DNA of 64,000 bases, taken from NCBI GenBank assembly GCA_029557895.1, contig JAKQHT010000001.1:1-64000 (forward strand). The letters run 5' to 3'. Shown in pieces: positions 36,277 through 45,875 of this stretch. The notes beneath the pieces were generated by a model. It was given only the letters and a program-made list of their open reading frames with translations. It searched no databases and was not told the origin of the DNA. Numbering within the stretch: position 1 is the first letter of the stretch; each line of letters begins with the position of its first letter. Made by a program: the position numbers and the translations under genes. The DNA is from Bacteroidota bacterium (GTDB taxonomy: Bacteria; Bacteroidota; Bacteroidia; Flavobacteriales; Flavobacteriaceae).

Positions 36277-37389
36277 TCAAAACTCAAACTTCAACTGTAC
36301 ACTTACAGTATTTTCCTTTGTTTCAGACCCAGATTTTTTTGGCGTTTCGGTATTTAAATTGGATATAGAGATACCGAGCAATCGCACCGAGTTGTTGAGT
36401 TTTTCTTGATATAACAGATCTTTGGCGGTCTCGAGAATAATGTTTTTGTCACTGACAAAATACCGCAAGGTCTTGCTCCGGGTTTGCAAAGTAAAATCGC
36501 TATACTTGATTTTTAATGTGACCGTTTTTCCGGCAACCTTGCCGTTTTCCATCCGCTTGGCAACCTCAATGGCGATTTTTTCCAGTTTTTTGATCATAAA
36601 GATTTCGCTCGAAAGGTTTTCATTGAACGTTCTTTCTGCCGCCAAAGATTTTCTGGTGCGGCTCGGCTTAACTTCGCCGTTGTGTATGCCGCGAACCACC
36701 TGATAATAATGTCGTCCCGACTTGCCAAACTGCTCATTGAGGTATTCGATAGATTTTGACTTCAAATCCTTTCCGGTAAAGATACCGAGCTGGTACATTT
36801 TTTCGCCTGTAACTTTCCCAATGCCATAAAATTTTCGAATGTCGAGTTGCTCCAAAAAATCAAGCACCTCTTCTGGTGCGACTGTTTTTTGTCCATTGGG
36901 TTTATTGTAGTCGCTCGCCACTTTGGCCACAAATTTATTGATAGAGATACCCGCCGAAGCCGTAAGCCCAATTTCCTTAAAAATACGTTCTCGTATCTCT
37001 CTGGCAATTAGTGTGGCACTGGGGTTGCCTTTTTTGTTTTCGGTAACGTCCAGATAGGCTTCGTCCAAAGATAGAGGCTCAACCAAATTGGTATAATCAA
37101 GAAAAATTCTCCGTATTTTCATTGAAATTTCCTGATATCTGTCAAAACGCGGCCTTACAAAAATCAAGTCTGGGCAGTTGCGTTTTGCCTGTATGCCGCT
37201 CATGGCACTTCGCACCCCAAATTTCCGTGCTTCGTAACTGGCGGCACTTACCACGCCCCGCTTTTCGTTGCCGCCTACAGCAACGGGCTTTCCCTTGAGT
37301 TCGGGGTGGTCCATTTGCTCAACGGAGGCAAAGAATGCGTCCATATCAATATGGATGATTTTTCGTATGTGAATTTCAGGATGCACCAT
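36277..37389 (-). CDS. dinB: DNA polymerase IV (Y-family)
   Basis: This 370-residue translesion polymerase copies past damaged bases. The catalytic acids are in IHIDMDAFFASVEQ (near residues 14-20) and SLDEAYLDVTE. Also present are KPVAVGGNEKRGVVSAASYEAR, the helix-hairpin-helix-type IRKFYGIGKVTGEKM and the little-finger domain (SLAAERTFNENL). The C-terminus lacks an obvious beta-clamp motif at the very end; FEF is the last group. It is divergent from the CYTH gene. Confidence 0.95.
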   Translation of the reverse strand: MVHPEIHIRKIIHIDMDAFFASVEQMDHPELKGKPVAVGGNEKRGVVSAASYEARKFGVRSAMSGIQAKRNCPDLIFVRPRFDRYQEISMKIRRIFLDYTNLVEPLSLDEAYLDVTENKKGNPSATLIAREIRERIFKEIGLTASAGISINKFVAKVASDYNKPNGQKTVAPEEVLDFLEQLDIRKFYGIGKVTGEKMYQLGIFTGKDLKSKSIEYLNEQFGKSGRHYYQVVRGIHNGEVKPSRTRKSLAAERTFNENLSSEIFMIKKLEKIAIEVAKRMENGKVAGKTVTLKIKYSDFTLQTRSKTLRYFVSDKNIILETAKDLLYQEKLNNSVRLLGISISNLNTETPKKSGSETKENTVSVQLKFEF

Positions 37390-37462
37390 ACAAAATTATG
37401 CTATTTTTGATGGAATGATTTTTAAATCTTATCTTGAATTTGGAATTTTAATTTTTTGGGTT

Positions 37463-37933
37463 TTGATAGAAATAGAACGCAAATTTTTAGTGACGTCACA
37501 AGCCTTTAAGGGCGAGGCCATCGTACAGACCGAAATTGTGCAAGGTTTTTTAATTTTTGATATAGAACGCACTGTCCGGGTCAGGATTAAGGGAGATAAG
37601 GGTTTTTTGACCATCAAAGGAAAAACCTCTGATGACGGTACAACACGCTTTGAGTGGGAAAAGGAAATACCAAAAAGAGAAGCTAAAGAACTATTGGCAC
37701 TTTGTGAAAAGGGTGCAATTCATAAAACCCGGTATGAAGTGCAAATCGGCGGGCATCTGTTTGAGGTAGATGAATTTCATGGCGAGAACCAAGGTCTGGT
37801 GATTGCAGAAGTTGAGCTTGCAAAGAGTGATGAAATATTCCAAAAACCCGATTGGCTCGGTGCAGAAGTAACCGGTGATGTTAAATATTACAATTCAAAT
37901 CTAGCAAAACACCCATATACAGCTTGGGACTAA
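37463..37933 (+). CDS. CYTH domain protein (triphosphate tunnel metalloenzyme family)
   Basis: Members of this family bind inorganic triphosphate or nucleotides inside an eight-strand barrel. The N-terminal signature EIERKF, TVRVRIKGDKGFLTIK, RTRYEV-like KTRYEVQ and VDEFHGENQGLVIAEVEL are all visible. The start is set at a TTG at 37463, which gives MIEIERKFLV and 156 residues, the normal N-terminus. An ATG at 37415 would add 16 mostly hydrophobic residues (MIFKSYLEFGILIFWV) never expected before this signature. The exact substrate is unknown. Confidence 0.85.
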   Translation: MIEIERKFLVTSQAFKGEAIVQTEIVQGFLIFDIERTVRVRIKGDKGFLTIKGKTSDDGTTRFEWEKEIPKREAKELLALCEKGAIHKTRYEVQIGGHLFEVDEFHGENQGLVIAEVELAKSDEIFQKPDWLGAEVTGDVKYYNSNLAKHPYTAWD

Positions 37934-37993
37934 AATGAACCTTGCTTGTTTCTTCACGATCTACGCCCGACAATCCCTTAAGGTATTGCCACA

Positions 37994-38776
37994 TCAATCC
38001 AGATAGTAAATATACCCAAAGTTTAACCATACCAACCAATCGTTGGCCTTGTTGGACGGCAATTGGTGGTTAAGTCCATCAATCCAGTCTTTGCCAAAAT
38101 ATTGCCATCTCAAATCGAGCATCAAATCGGAAAGGAGTGTCAATTTGTAGCGCGTACCGATACTCCCCACGACAGACCAAGTTGTGCCATTGCTTGGATC
38201 TATAGAACCCGGATCCCAGGGCGCGAAAAAGTTGTTGGGATTGTTTACATTGCCATCGCCATAGGTTGTGCTCGCATCTGGATTGTATGAGGTGAAGTGG
38301 ACACCCAAACTAATGAAAGGCCCGAACGAGTTGATCGTGGCAGAAAAATCTCGGATGCTCCAAGGGAAAAATTCCAATTGCATGCCGATGTCAAAGTTGT
38401 TTGCCTCTCCAGAGTGACGTCGGAGCGGTTCGTATTGTGGGCGTGGGTCATCAGCCCACCTGCCGAAATGGTTCAGTTTGGTTTTGTTCCATGAAATTTC
38501 ACTCCGCAACTTAAAGTGGTCATTAAAATAAGTATCTGTAGAATAGCAATTACAGTCGGCTCTGTAGGAAAAGTTGATATAGTGCACAATCCCGATACCT
38601 ATGCCCGTATTTCCGGCATTGGTCTCAAAATCGTGTCGGACTCCAAAATCCGATTGAAATGCAACTGGACCGGCAATTACCCCAATTTCATGTGAAAAAC
38701 CTAGTTGAGCAAATACACTTTTTACACTAAATACTAATAGCATTGCAAGTGTCAACTGTTTTAAATTTAGCGCCAT
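37994..38776 (-). CDS. Outer-membrane-type protein, THC0290_0291-like family
   Basis: This 260-residue protein has a signal peptide (residues 1-23, ending VFAQ) and a beta-rich mature part (LGFSHEIGVIAGPVAFQSDFG, a tyrosine-rich middle, C-terminus ending with aromatic residues and YYLD) suggesting an outer-membrane beta-barrel. I recall flavobacterial proteins with very similar N-termini, including the cysteine pair ADCNCYS, grouped as the THC0290_0291 family, but the function is unknown. It has a textbook promoter upstream and converges with the CYTH gene. Confidence 0.7.
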   Translation of the reverse strand: MALNLKQLTLAMLLVFSVKSVFAQLGFSHEIGVIAGPVAFQSDFGVRHDFETNAGNTGIGIGIVHYINFSYRADCNCYSTDTYFNDHFKLRSEISWNKTKLNHFGRWADDPRPQYEPLRRHSGEANNFDIGMQLEFFPWSIRDFSATINSFGPFISLGVHFTSYNPDASTTYGDGNVNNPNNFFAPWDPGSIDPSNGTTWSVVGSIGTRYKLTLLSDLMLDLRWQYFGKDWIDGLNHQLPSNKANDWLVWLNFGYIYYLD

Positions 38777-38807
38777 AAGTTAAAGTTTAATCGAGGCATT
38801 ATTCCAA

Positions 38808-38837
38808 CAAATATATGAAAACTCGGATAACTACCAA
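38808..38837 (-). promoter_or_regulatory. Promoter of the outer-membrane-type protein gene
   Basis: On the minus strand TTG (38835-38837) and TATATTTG (38808-38815) are separated by exactly 19 bp, matching TTG-N19-TAnnTTTG. The leader is about 30 bases. Confidence 0.65.
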
Positions 38838-38955
38838 ATTAAACCTTTTTCAGGACGAAATAAATGATTTGTTTTCTTTTTGTTGATAAATCTACAATGG
38901 GATAAAAACATTGTGTGGATTTGAAAATATTTATGGGTAAAATTTAAAGATAATG

Positions 38956-38963
38956 TATCTTTG
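38956..38963 (+). promoter_or_regulatory. -7 promoter element of gdhA
   Basis: TATCTTTG is an exact fit to TAnnTTTG, 36 bp before the gdhA ATG. No TTG lies at the -33 position. Confidence 0.5.
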
Positions 38964-38981
38964 CAGTATAAAAATTAATAA

Positions 38982-40343
<1,362 letters not shown>

Positions 40344-40368
40344 GCTATCACACCTTGAATGATTTATT

Positions 40369-40507
40369 AGGAGACTGTCCAAATAGTTTGGCCATCGTAC
40401 CTTATTGAGCCTGTCGGAATATACCAAACGAATGATATCCATATCGGTTTCTGCAAGTTCAACCTGACTAACGAGGACCAATAAACTTTTTGGACAGTCT
40501 CTTTTTT
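40369..40507. repeat. Degenerate MITE-like element with terminal inverted repeats (second copy)
   Basis: The ends AGGAGACTGTCCAAATAGTTT and AAACTTTTTGGACAGTCTCT pair with few mismatches. Inside, CATCGTACC on the left and AAGTTCAACCTGAC on the right correspond to parts of the element at 26841-27013, so this is a diverged relative. It lies directly downstream of gdhA, ends in a T run and may act as its terminator. Confidence 0.55.
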
Positions 40508-40552
40508 ATTGGTTGATTATATGATAAAAATAGTTTTTTCGTTACTTATAAA

Positions 40553-40560
40553 TATCTTTG
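40553..40560 (+). promoter_or_regulatory. -7 promoter element of porZ
   Basis: TATCTTTG fits TAnnTTTG, 20 bp before the porZ ATG. The -33 region is a T run without TTG. Confidence 0.45.
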
Positions 40561-40580
40561 GAACCAATTAGCAGTTTGCA

Positions 40581-42953
40581 ATGATAAAAAGAGTCACCAC
40601 TTTTCTTGCCTTGTTTTTCACCTTTATCAGTAGTGCGCAAGACTATTCGTCGCTTTGGGAGGGATATTTTTCTTATTATCTTATAACCGATGTTGTACAG
40701 GCAGGGGACAAAATTTATGCATCTTCAGAAAATGCCGTTTTTAGCTACGAACCTGCCACCCATATCATCAAAACCATTACCACCATTGACGGGCTATCTG
40801 GACAGAATATCACCACCATCCATTATAGCGAAGCCTATCGGCGGTTGGTAATCGGGTATCAAAACGGATTGATGGAAGTCTATTCAGAAGCGGACGGATC
40901 GATATTACGTGTGGTCGATATCCTCGAAAAAGAAACCTTGCCGCCCACTTCCAAACGTATCAACCATTTCAATGAACATGATGGAATGGTGTACATTGCC
41001 ACAAATTACGGTATTTCCGTCTATGATCTACAACGACTGGAGTTTGGAGATAGTTACTTTATTGGCAATGGCGGTATGCAGATTGTTGTAAACCAGACCA
41101 CCATTTTCAACGGATACATTTATGCTGCGTGTTGGGGAAACAATGCCATTAAGAAGGCGGCAATAGACAACCCCAACCTCATAGACTACCAACAATGGCA
41201 AACCATCAGCAGCGGAAATCTTACAGCAATCCAAAGCGTTGGCCAAAGATTGTACGTTACGAGGGGACAGACTTTATACGAAATCGTAAATGACAATCTC
41301 AACCAGCTATTTGTTTTCCCACAATCTACACTGGATATGAAGGCTTCAGAAGGTTATCTTGTTGTGACCACGCAGAACAGTGCTTATGTATATGACGAAA
41401 GTTTTAACAGTATTGCAACGGCGATATCTGGTGGCGATTACGACACTTCTTTCACGGCGGCTACTGTTTTGGGCAACAATATCTATATTGGCACATCAAG
41501 TTTTGGTGTACTGACCACTGGATTTCAAAACACTTCAGAATACACCGTCATAAGACCCAACGGCCCTTTGCGAAACAACACTTTTAAAGTTCATGTGGCC
41601 AATAATACCGTTTGGGCAACCTATGGTGATTATGATCTGTATTTAAACCCATATCCGGTACGCAGTTATGGGTTTAGCAGGTTAGTTGATAGTGAGTGGA
41701 TCAACACCGCTTATGATAGTGTATTGACAGCCAAAAACTTGTGCGATATTGCCGTCAATCCGTCAAACCCTTCACAGATATTCATCAGTTCTTTTTTTAG
41801 CGGGTTGCTCGAGGTGGAAAATGGGGTCCCTACTTTTTTGTACGATCAAAACAACAGTGGTTTAGAATCTTTGGTGCTCCCCGGATCTACCTATACCGAT
41901 TTGCGTGTTGGTCCATCGGCTTTTGACAGGAACGGATTGTTATGGACAATGACGAGCTTGGTGGAACGCCCTTTGAAATCTTTCAATCCCTCTACGGGTC
42001 AATGGCAAGGTTATAGTTTTAGTGAAATTATTCCGGATCCTACACAAAACGAAATGGGTTTTTGCGAATTGGTAATTGATAATAACGGCACCAAATGGAC
42101 TGCAAGCGTAAACAATGGTGTCATTGCGTATAATGAGACCATGGGCAATAATCGTATCAAAAGGATGTTCAACGAAGAGCACAATATGCCCAGTTTTGCC
42201 GTACGGTCTTTGGCCATGGATCACAGAAACCAGCTCTGGATAGGGACTTACCGAGGATTGAGAGTTTTGTATAACACTTCGAACTTCCTTACCGACCCCA
42301 ATCCTCACGCAAGTGAGATTGTTATTGTGGAGGAGGGCGTGCCAAAAGAGCTGTTGGCATTACAGTTCATATCCGACATTAAAGTAGATGGCTCAAACAA
42401 CAAATGGGTAGGAACGGCAGATTCTGGTGTTTTTTACCTGTCATCAGACGGTCGAGAAACCATCTATCATTTTACAACCAACAATTCGCCATTACCATCC
42501 AACCAGATTAATGATATTTTTATTGATTCGAATAGTGGAAAAGTGTTTATCGCCACAAATAGGGGATTGGTTTCTTTTTTTTCTGGAGGTTCAAAGACAT
42601 CCAGTACCTTGAGTGAGGCTTTTGCCTATCCAAACCCGGTACGTCCAGAATATAATTTGCTTGGTTTTGATGATCTCAACAATATCAATACTGGCGTCAA
42701 GATCAAGGGGTTGACCGAAAATGTGAACATCAAGATTACGGACATAGAAGGCAATCTGGTGGCCGAAGCACAGTCACGGATCAACCTGCGTTCTTCGAGA
42801 GCAAATTACAATTTTGCCATCGACGGCGGTACGGCCATCTGGAACGGGAAGAATCTGGGCAATAACATCGTGGCTTCCGGGGTTTACCTGATCCTTATCA
42901 ATGATTTGGACAGTTTTGAGACCAAAGTGCTCAAGCTGTTGATTATCCGATAG
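40581..42953 (+). CDS. porZ: Type IX secretion system protein PorZ
   Basis: This 790-residue protein has a signal peptide (residues 1-18, ending SSAQ), two seven-bladed beta-propeller domains (about 25-680; repeated NNxIYxGTxxFGV- and NxLWIGTYRGLRV-type blades) and a C-terminal Ig-like sorting domain starting EAFAYPNPVRPEY near 675 and ending TKVLKLLIIR. PorZ is part of the cell-surface attachment complex of T9SS that handles delivery of anionic lipopolysaccharide to sorted cargo, itself exported by T9SS. It starts an operon with recO (13 bp gap) and recX (8 bp gap), an order common in Flavobacteriia. Confidence 0.88.
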   Translation: MIKRVTTFLALFFTFISSAQDYSSLWEGYFSYYLITDVVQAGDKIYASSENAVFSYEPATHIIKTITTIDGLSGQNITTIHYSEAYRRLVIGYQNGLMEVYSEADGSILRVVDILEKETLPPTSKRINHFNEHDGMVYIATNYGISVYDLQRLEFGDSYFIGNGGMQIVVNQTTIFNGYIYAACWGNNAIKKAAIDNPNLIDYQQWQTISSGNLTAIQSVGQRLYVTRGQTLYEIVNDNLNQLFVFPQSTLDMKASEGYLVVTTQNSAYVYDESFNSIATAISGGDYDTSFTAATVLGNNIYIGTSSFGVLTTGFQNTSEYTVIRPNGPLRNNTFKVHVANNTVWATYGDYDLYLNPYPVRSYGFSRLVDSEWINTAYDSVLTAKNLCDIAVNPSNPSQIFISSFFSGLLEVENGVPTFLYDQNNSGLESLVLPGSTYTDLRVGPSAFDRNGLLWTMTSLVERPLKSFNPSTGQWQGYSFSEIIPDPTQNEMGFCELVIDNNGTKWTASVNNGVIAYNETMGNNRIKRMFNEEHNMPSFAVRSLAMDHRNQLWIGTYRGLRVLYNTSNFLTDPNPHASEIVIVEEGVPKELLALQFISDIKVDGSNNKWVGTADSGVFYLSSDGRETIYHFTTNNSPLPSNQINDIFIDSNSGKVFIATNRGLVSFFSGGSKTSSTLSEAFAYPNPVRPEYNLLGFDDLNNINTGVKIKGLTENVNIKITDIEGNLVAEAQSRINLRSSRANYNFAIDGGTAIWNGKNLGNNIVASGVYLILINDLDSFETKVLKLLIIR

Positions 42954-42966
42954 CCACAAACCAGAT

Positions 42967-43686
42967 ATGTTGATCAAAACCGAGGCCATAGTACTTTCAA
43001 AAATAAAATATCGTGACTCTGATCTGATTGTCAAATGTTATACCAACATACGCGGAACTGTCAGTTATTTGCTGCCAGGAGCATTAAAAAACGGGAAGGG
43101 CAGCAGTAAGGCAGCATATTTCCAACCCTTGTCACTATTGGCATTAGAAGAAAACTTCAGAGCCAACCGCTCGCTCCAGTTTGTTAAGGAGGTAAAGCTC
43201 AAAACAAATTATCAGAGTTTATACACCAACATACCTAAAGGCGCTATTGTCATGTTTTTGGCCGAAGTGCTTTCGATGGTTCTAAAGGAAGAAGAAGAAA
43301 ATACTTCTTTGTTTGGTTTTTTGGAAAGTGCTTTCCTTTGGTTGGACCATCAGCAAGATTATTCAAATTTTCATCTGATGTTTTTGTTGAAACTGACCAA
43401 ATTCCTTGGGTTTTATCCTAATGATTCTACGGATATACATTCCGTTTTTAATCTTTCAACAGGACAATTTGAAAATTTTCAACATCCTTTATATGGTATA
43501 TCACGGGAAAACTCCTTGGTGTTAAAACAATTTTTAGCAACCCATTTTGAAGGAATTACTTCTATAAAACTCAATTCGGAAAAGCGACTGTCTTTTTTGA
43601 CAATGCTATTACGATACTACGAACTGCATCTGGACGGATTTAATAGCCCGAAATCTTTGGCTGTGTTCAATCAGGTGTTCCATTAA
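42967..43686 (+). CDS. recO: DNA repair protein RecO
   Basis: This 239-residue protein loads RecA with RecR in gap repair. The N-terminal OB-fold is visible in MLIKTEAIVLSKIKYRDSDLIVKCYT and the GTVSYLLPGALK stretch. The C-terminal part is helical (MFLLKLTKFLGFYPN), and I see no zinc-binding cysteine cluster, as is usual for Bacteroidota RecO. It is the second gene of porZ-recO-recX. Confidence 0.9.
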   Translation: MLIKTEAIVLSKIKYRDSDLIVKCYTNIRGTVSYLLPGALKNGKGSSKAAYFQPLSLLALEENFRANRSLQFVKEVKLKTNYQSLYTNIPKGAIVMFLAEVLSMVLKEEEENTSLFGFLESAFLWLDHQQDYSNFHLMFLLKLTKFLGFYPNDSTDIHSVFNLSTGQFENFQHPLYGISRENSLVLKQFLATHFEGITSIKLNSEKRLSFLTMLLRYYELHLDGFNSPKSLAVFNQVFH

Positions 43687-43694
43687 TTTGTGAT

Positions 43695-44171
43695 ATGCAA
43701 TCCAAGAAATCCTATACCGTCGATCAGGCAAAGCAAAAAATGGAATCTTTTTGCGCCTATCAGGAGCGTTGCCACAAGGAAGTCATCCAAAAACTAATAC
43801 ACATGAACATGATTCCAGAGGTCATAGACGTGATAGTAGTACACTTAATCTCCAATGGTTTTTTGAACGAGGAGCGTTTTGCAAAAACTTTTGCTAGGGG
43901 GAAATTCCGTATCAAAAAATGGGGCAAACAACGCATCACCCAAGAGCTTAAACAGCGTGACATTACCAAAACACTCATAGTCAATGCCATCGCTGACATT
44001 TCAGATCACGACTATCTGAATGCGTTTCACGAACTTGCCGAAAAAAAGGCAACAACCCTAACAAGCAGCAATATACAAAAGAACAAGAAACAATTGACCG
44101 ATTATCTGCTCTATCGAGGATGGGAAAGTCACTTGGTATATGAAAAGGTACGCGAACTGTATGCCGAATAG
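43695..44171 (+). CDS. recX: RecA regulator RecX
   Basis: This 158-residue helical protein of the RecX family modulates RecA filaments. It has tandem helix repeats: CAYQERCHKEVIQKL, FLNEERFAKTFARGKFRIKKWG, QRITQELKQRDI and YLLYRGWESHLVYEKV. It follows recO after 8 bp, so two RecA-pathway genes are co-transcribed with porZ. Confidence 0.92.
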   Translation: MQSKKSYTVDQAKQKMESFCAYQERCHKEVIQKLIHMNMIPEVIDVIVVHLISNGFLNEERFAKTFARGKFRIKKWGKQRITQELKQRDITKTLIVNAIADISDHDYLNAFHELAEKKATTLTSSNIQKNKKQLTDYLLYRGWESHLVYEKVRELYAE

Positions 44172-44276
44172 TGTTCACGGGTTTGTAAAAACACCTAGGC
44201 AAAAACACCCATTACAAGTGAATTGAAAATCTAACTTAAAGCGATAATCATAATTCACCTTCAATGGTAAGCCCAC

Positions 44277-44768
44277 TTACAGATTAAAGGCCGCACCAAT
44301 GTTGAACACAAACTGGTTGTGGATGTATTCTGCGGGCTTTAGGTCATTGGCGTTAAATTTTGCAATGGGAAAAGCGGCTTCCGTAAAGATTCCAAACCCT
44401 TGTGAAAAGAAATATCGTGCTCCTATATGGCCGCCAAAGTTCTTGAGACCCAAGTTAAGGCCTGGGTAAATATCAAAATTTTCATCAATGTTTATGATAT
44501 TTCCAAGATGGGCATTGAATCGGGCTTTTAAGTCAATCCTGTCTCCAAAATTGGCATCAATGCCATCGTGTACGCTCAATGCATAGCCAGATACGACACC
44601 TATTGACATGTTTTCGCCAAGACCATAGTCATAGCTTACAAAAATGCCGGTAGCTCCGTCCTGAATATTGGCGCCTACCTGAAATTTGTTGTCCATATTA
44701 CCGATAAATGCTTGTGCACCAGCTAACGTTGTACATAGAATTGCAATGGCGAATACTATTTTTCTCAT
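44277..44768 (-). CDS. DUF6646-like outer membrane beta-barrel protein
   Basis: This 163-residue protein has a signal peptide (residues 1-19, ending AGAQ) and a beta-rich mature region (FQVGANIQDGATGIFVSYDYG, IDLKARFNAHLGN, FDIYPGLNLGLKNFGGHIGARYF) ending in a phenylalanine-containing AAFNL, as outer-membrane barrels do. It looks like the flavobacterial family I know as DUF6646, whose function is unknown. It is convergent with recX. Identity of the family is from memory. Confidence 0.7.
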   Translation of the reverse strand: MRKIVFAIAILCTTLAGAQAFIGNMDNKFQVGANIQDGATGIFVSYDYGLGENMSIGVVSGYALSVHDGIDANFGDRIDLKARFNAHLGNIINIDENFDIYPGLNLGLKNFGGHIGARYFFSQGFGIFTEAAFPIAKFNANDLKPAEYIHNQFVFNIGAAFNL

Positions 44769-44828
44769 CTGTTTTTATTTGTTAAGGTTTGTCTTGGTAT
44801 AATATTATTTGTCTTGTTTAAATAAATC

Positions 44829-45695
44829 TTAATTTTTTAATCCCAAATGTGTCCTTCTTATGGCTTCTTCGTTTTTCCAGTCGATCCATTTTTGTCCTTT
44901 CATACGCCGCATCAAGTTGTCAAAATGCCGTAGCACAAAAATATTGTATAGTGCTCGGGCCAGGTTTTTGGGCCTTTTGGCGATGGAGCGCAAGCTCATG
45001 GAAAATCCCGGTGTAACATATTTCATATAGTGCCAATAGCCTTCGGGCATGTACAGTACCTCGCCGTGGTTCAGGTAGGTTTTGTAGCCTTTTGCATATT
45101 TGAGCGCGGGCCATTTGTCCAGATCGGGGTTTGAAAAATCGATGTCTTCTCTTGTGATCAGGGAATGAGGCACTTTGTAAAGATAGCCATTTTGTTTTTG
45201 ATCGAACAGGATGATTTCTTTTTTTCCTTCAAAATGGAAATGGAAAATATTGGCCAGATCAATGTCATAGTGCATAAAAGTATAGGAGTCCTCACCACCA
45301 AAAAAGAGCATGGGCAATCCTTTCATCAGTCGCAACCCAAAATCGGGATAGCTAAAATCGTTTTGCAGTTGTGGTATCTCCTTTAAAATGTTCCAGAGAA
45401 AGATTCTGTAACGTGTGGGCTCACGTTTTAGTAAGTCCACATAATCACTCATCTTCATCTTGGCGTGCGGTTCATTGAAACCGTCCTTATAGTCCACGGG
45501 GCGGTCGTCATAGAGCGGCACCACCTTGTCACCTGCAACGGACTTCATATAATCGAGGTTCCATTTAGTAAATGCAGGCCAATCCTCAATAAACCGTTCA
45601 ATTACCACCGGTTTTTGGGGTTTGTAGTAATCGCGCAAAAACACCTCTTTGGTAATGTTTTTGACTCGGGGAATGTCCTTAAGTTCCAATGCCAA
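44829..45695 (-). CDS. Cupin-like (JmjC-type) domain protein
   Basis: This protein of about 288 residues has a JmjC-type cupin fold, a group that contains Fe(II)/2-oxoglutarate hydroxylases. The metal-binding pattern is visible: HxD in TFMHYDIDLANIFHFHF and a distal histidine in YMPEGYWHYMKYV. YKPQKPVVIERFIEDWPA near the N-terminus is the usual family opening. The start is uncertain. The longest frame begins at a TTG at 45719, but a -7 element TAACTTTG (45717-45724, minus) lies on that codon, so I take the in-frame TTG at 45695, giving MALELKDIPRV. The substrate is unknown. Confidence 0.8.
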   Translation of the reverse strand: MALELKDIPRVKNITKEVFLRDYYKPQKPVVIERFIEDWPAFTKWNLDYMKSVAGDKVVPLYDDRPVDYKDGFNEPHAKMKMSDYVDLLKREPTRYRIFLWNILKEIPQLQNDFSYPDFGLRLMKGLPMLFFGGEDSYTFMHYDIDLANIFHFHFEGKKEIILFDQKQNGYLYKVPHSLITREDIDFSNPDLDKWPALKYAKGYKTYLNHGEVLYMPEGYWHYMKYVTPGFSMSLRSIAKRPKNLARALYNIFVLRHFDNLMRRMKGQKWIDWKNEEAIRRTHLGLKN

Positions 45696-45716
45696 GTTAT
45701 CTTGCTTTAGAGCAAG

Positions 45717-45724
45717 CAAAGTTA
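45717..45724 (-). promoter_or_regulatory. Possible -7 element of the cupin-like gene
   Basis: TAACTTTG on the minus strand fits TAnnTTTG and overlaps the longest possible start codon of the gene, which argues for a start further in. Confidence 0.4.
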
Positions 45725-45875
45725 AGAAAAGGTTATGAATTTTGAACTAAAACTTTGTTAACGGTTTTTTGTTTCCAAAAGCGTGTAAACTTTCAGTTTC
45801 GGAGCATATGGATTTATAGGCAGAAAGAACAAAATAGCTAAAATCGTCGTATCTTGGGCTATCAAAACCAGGACC

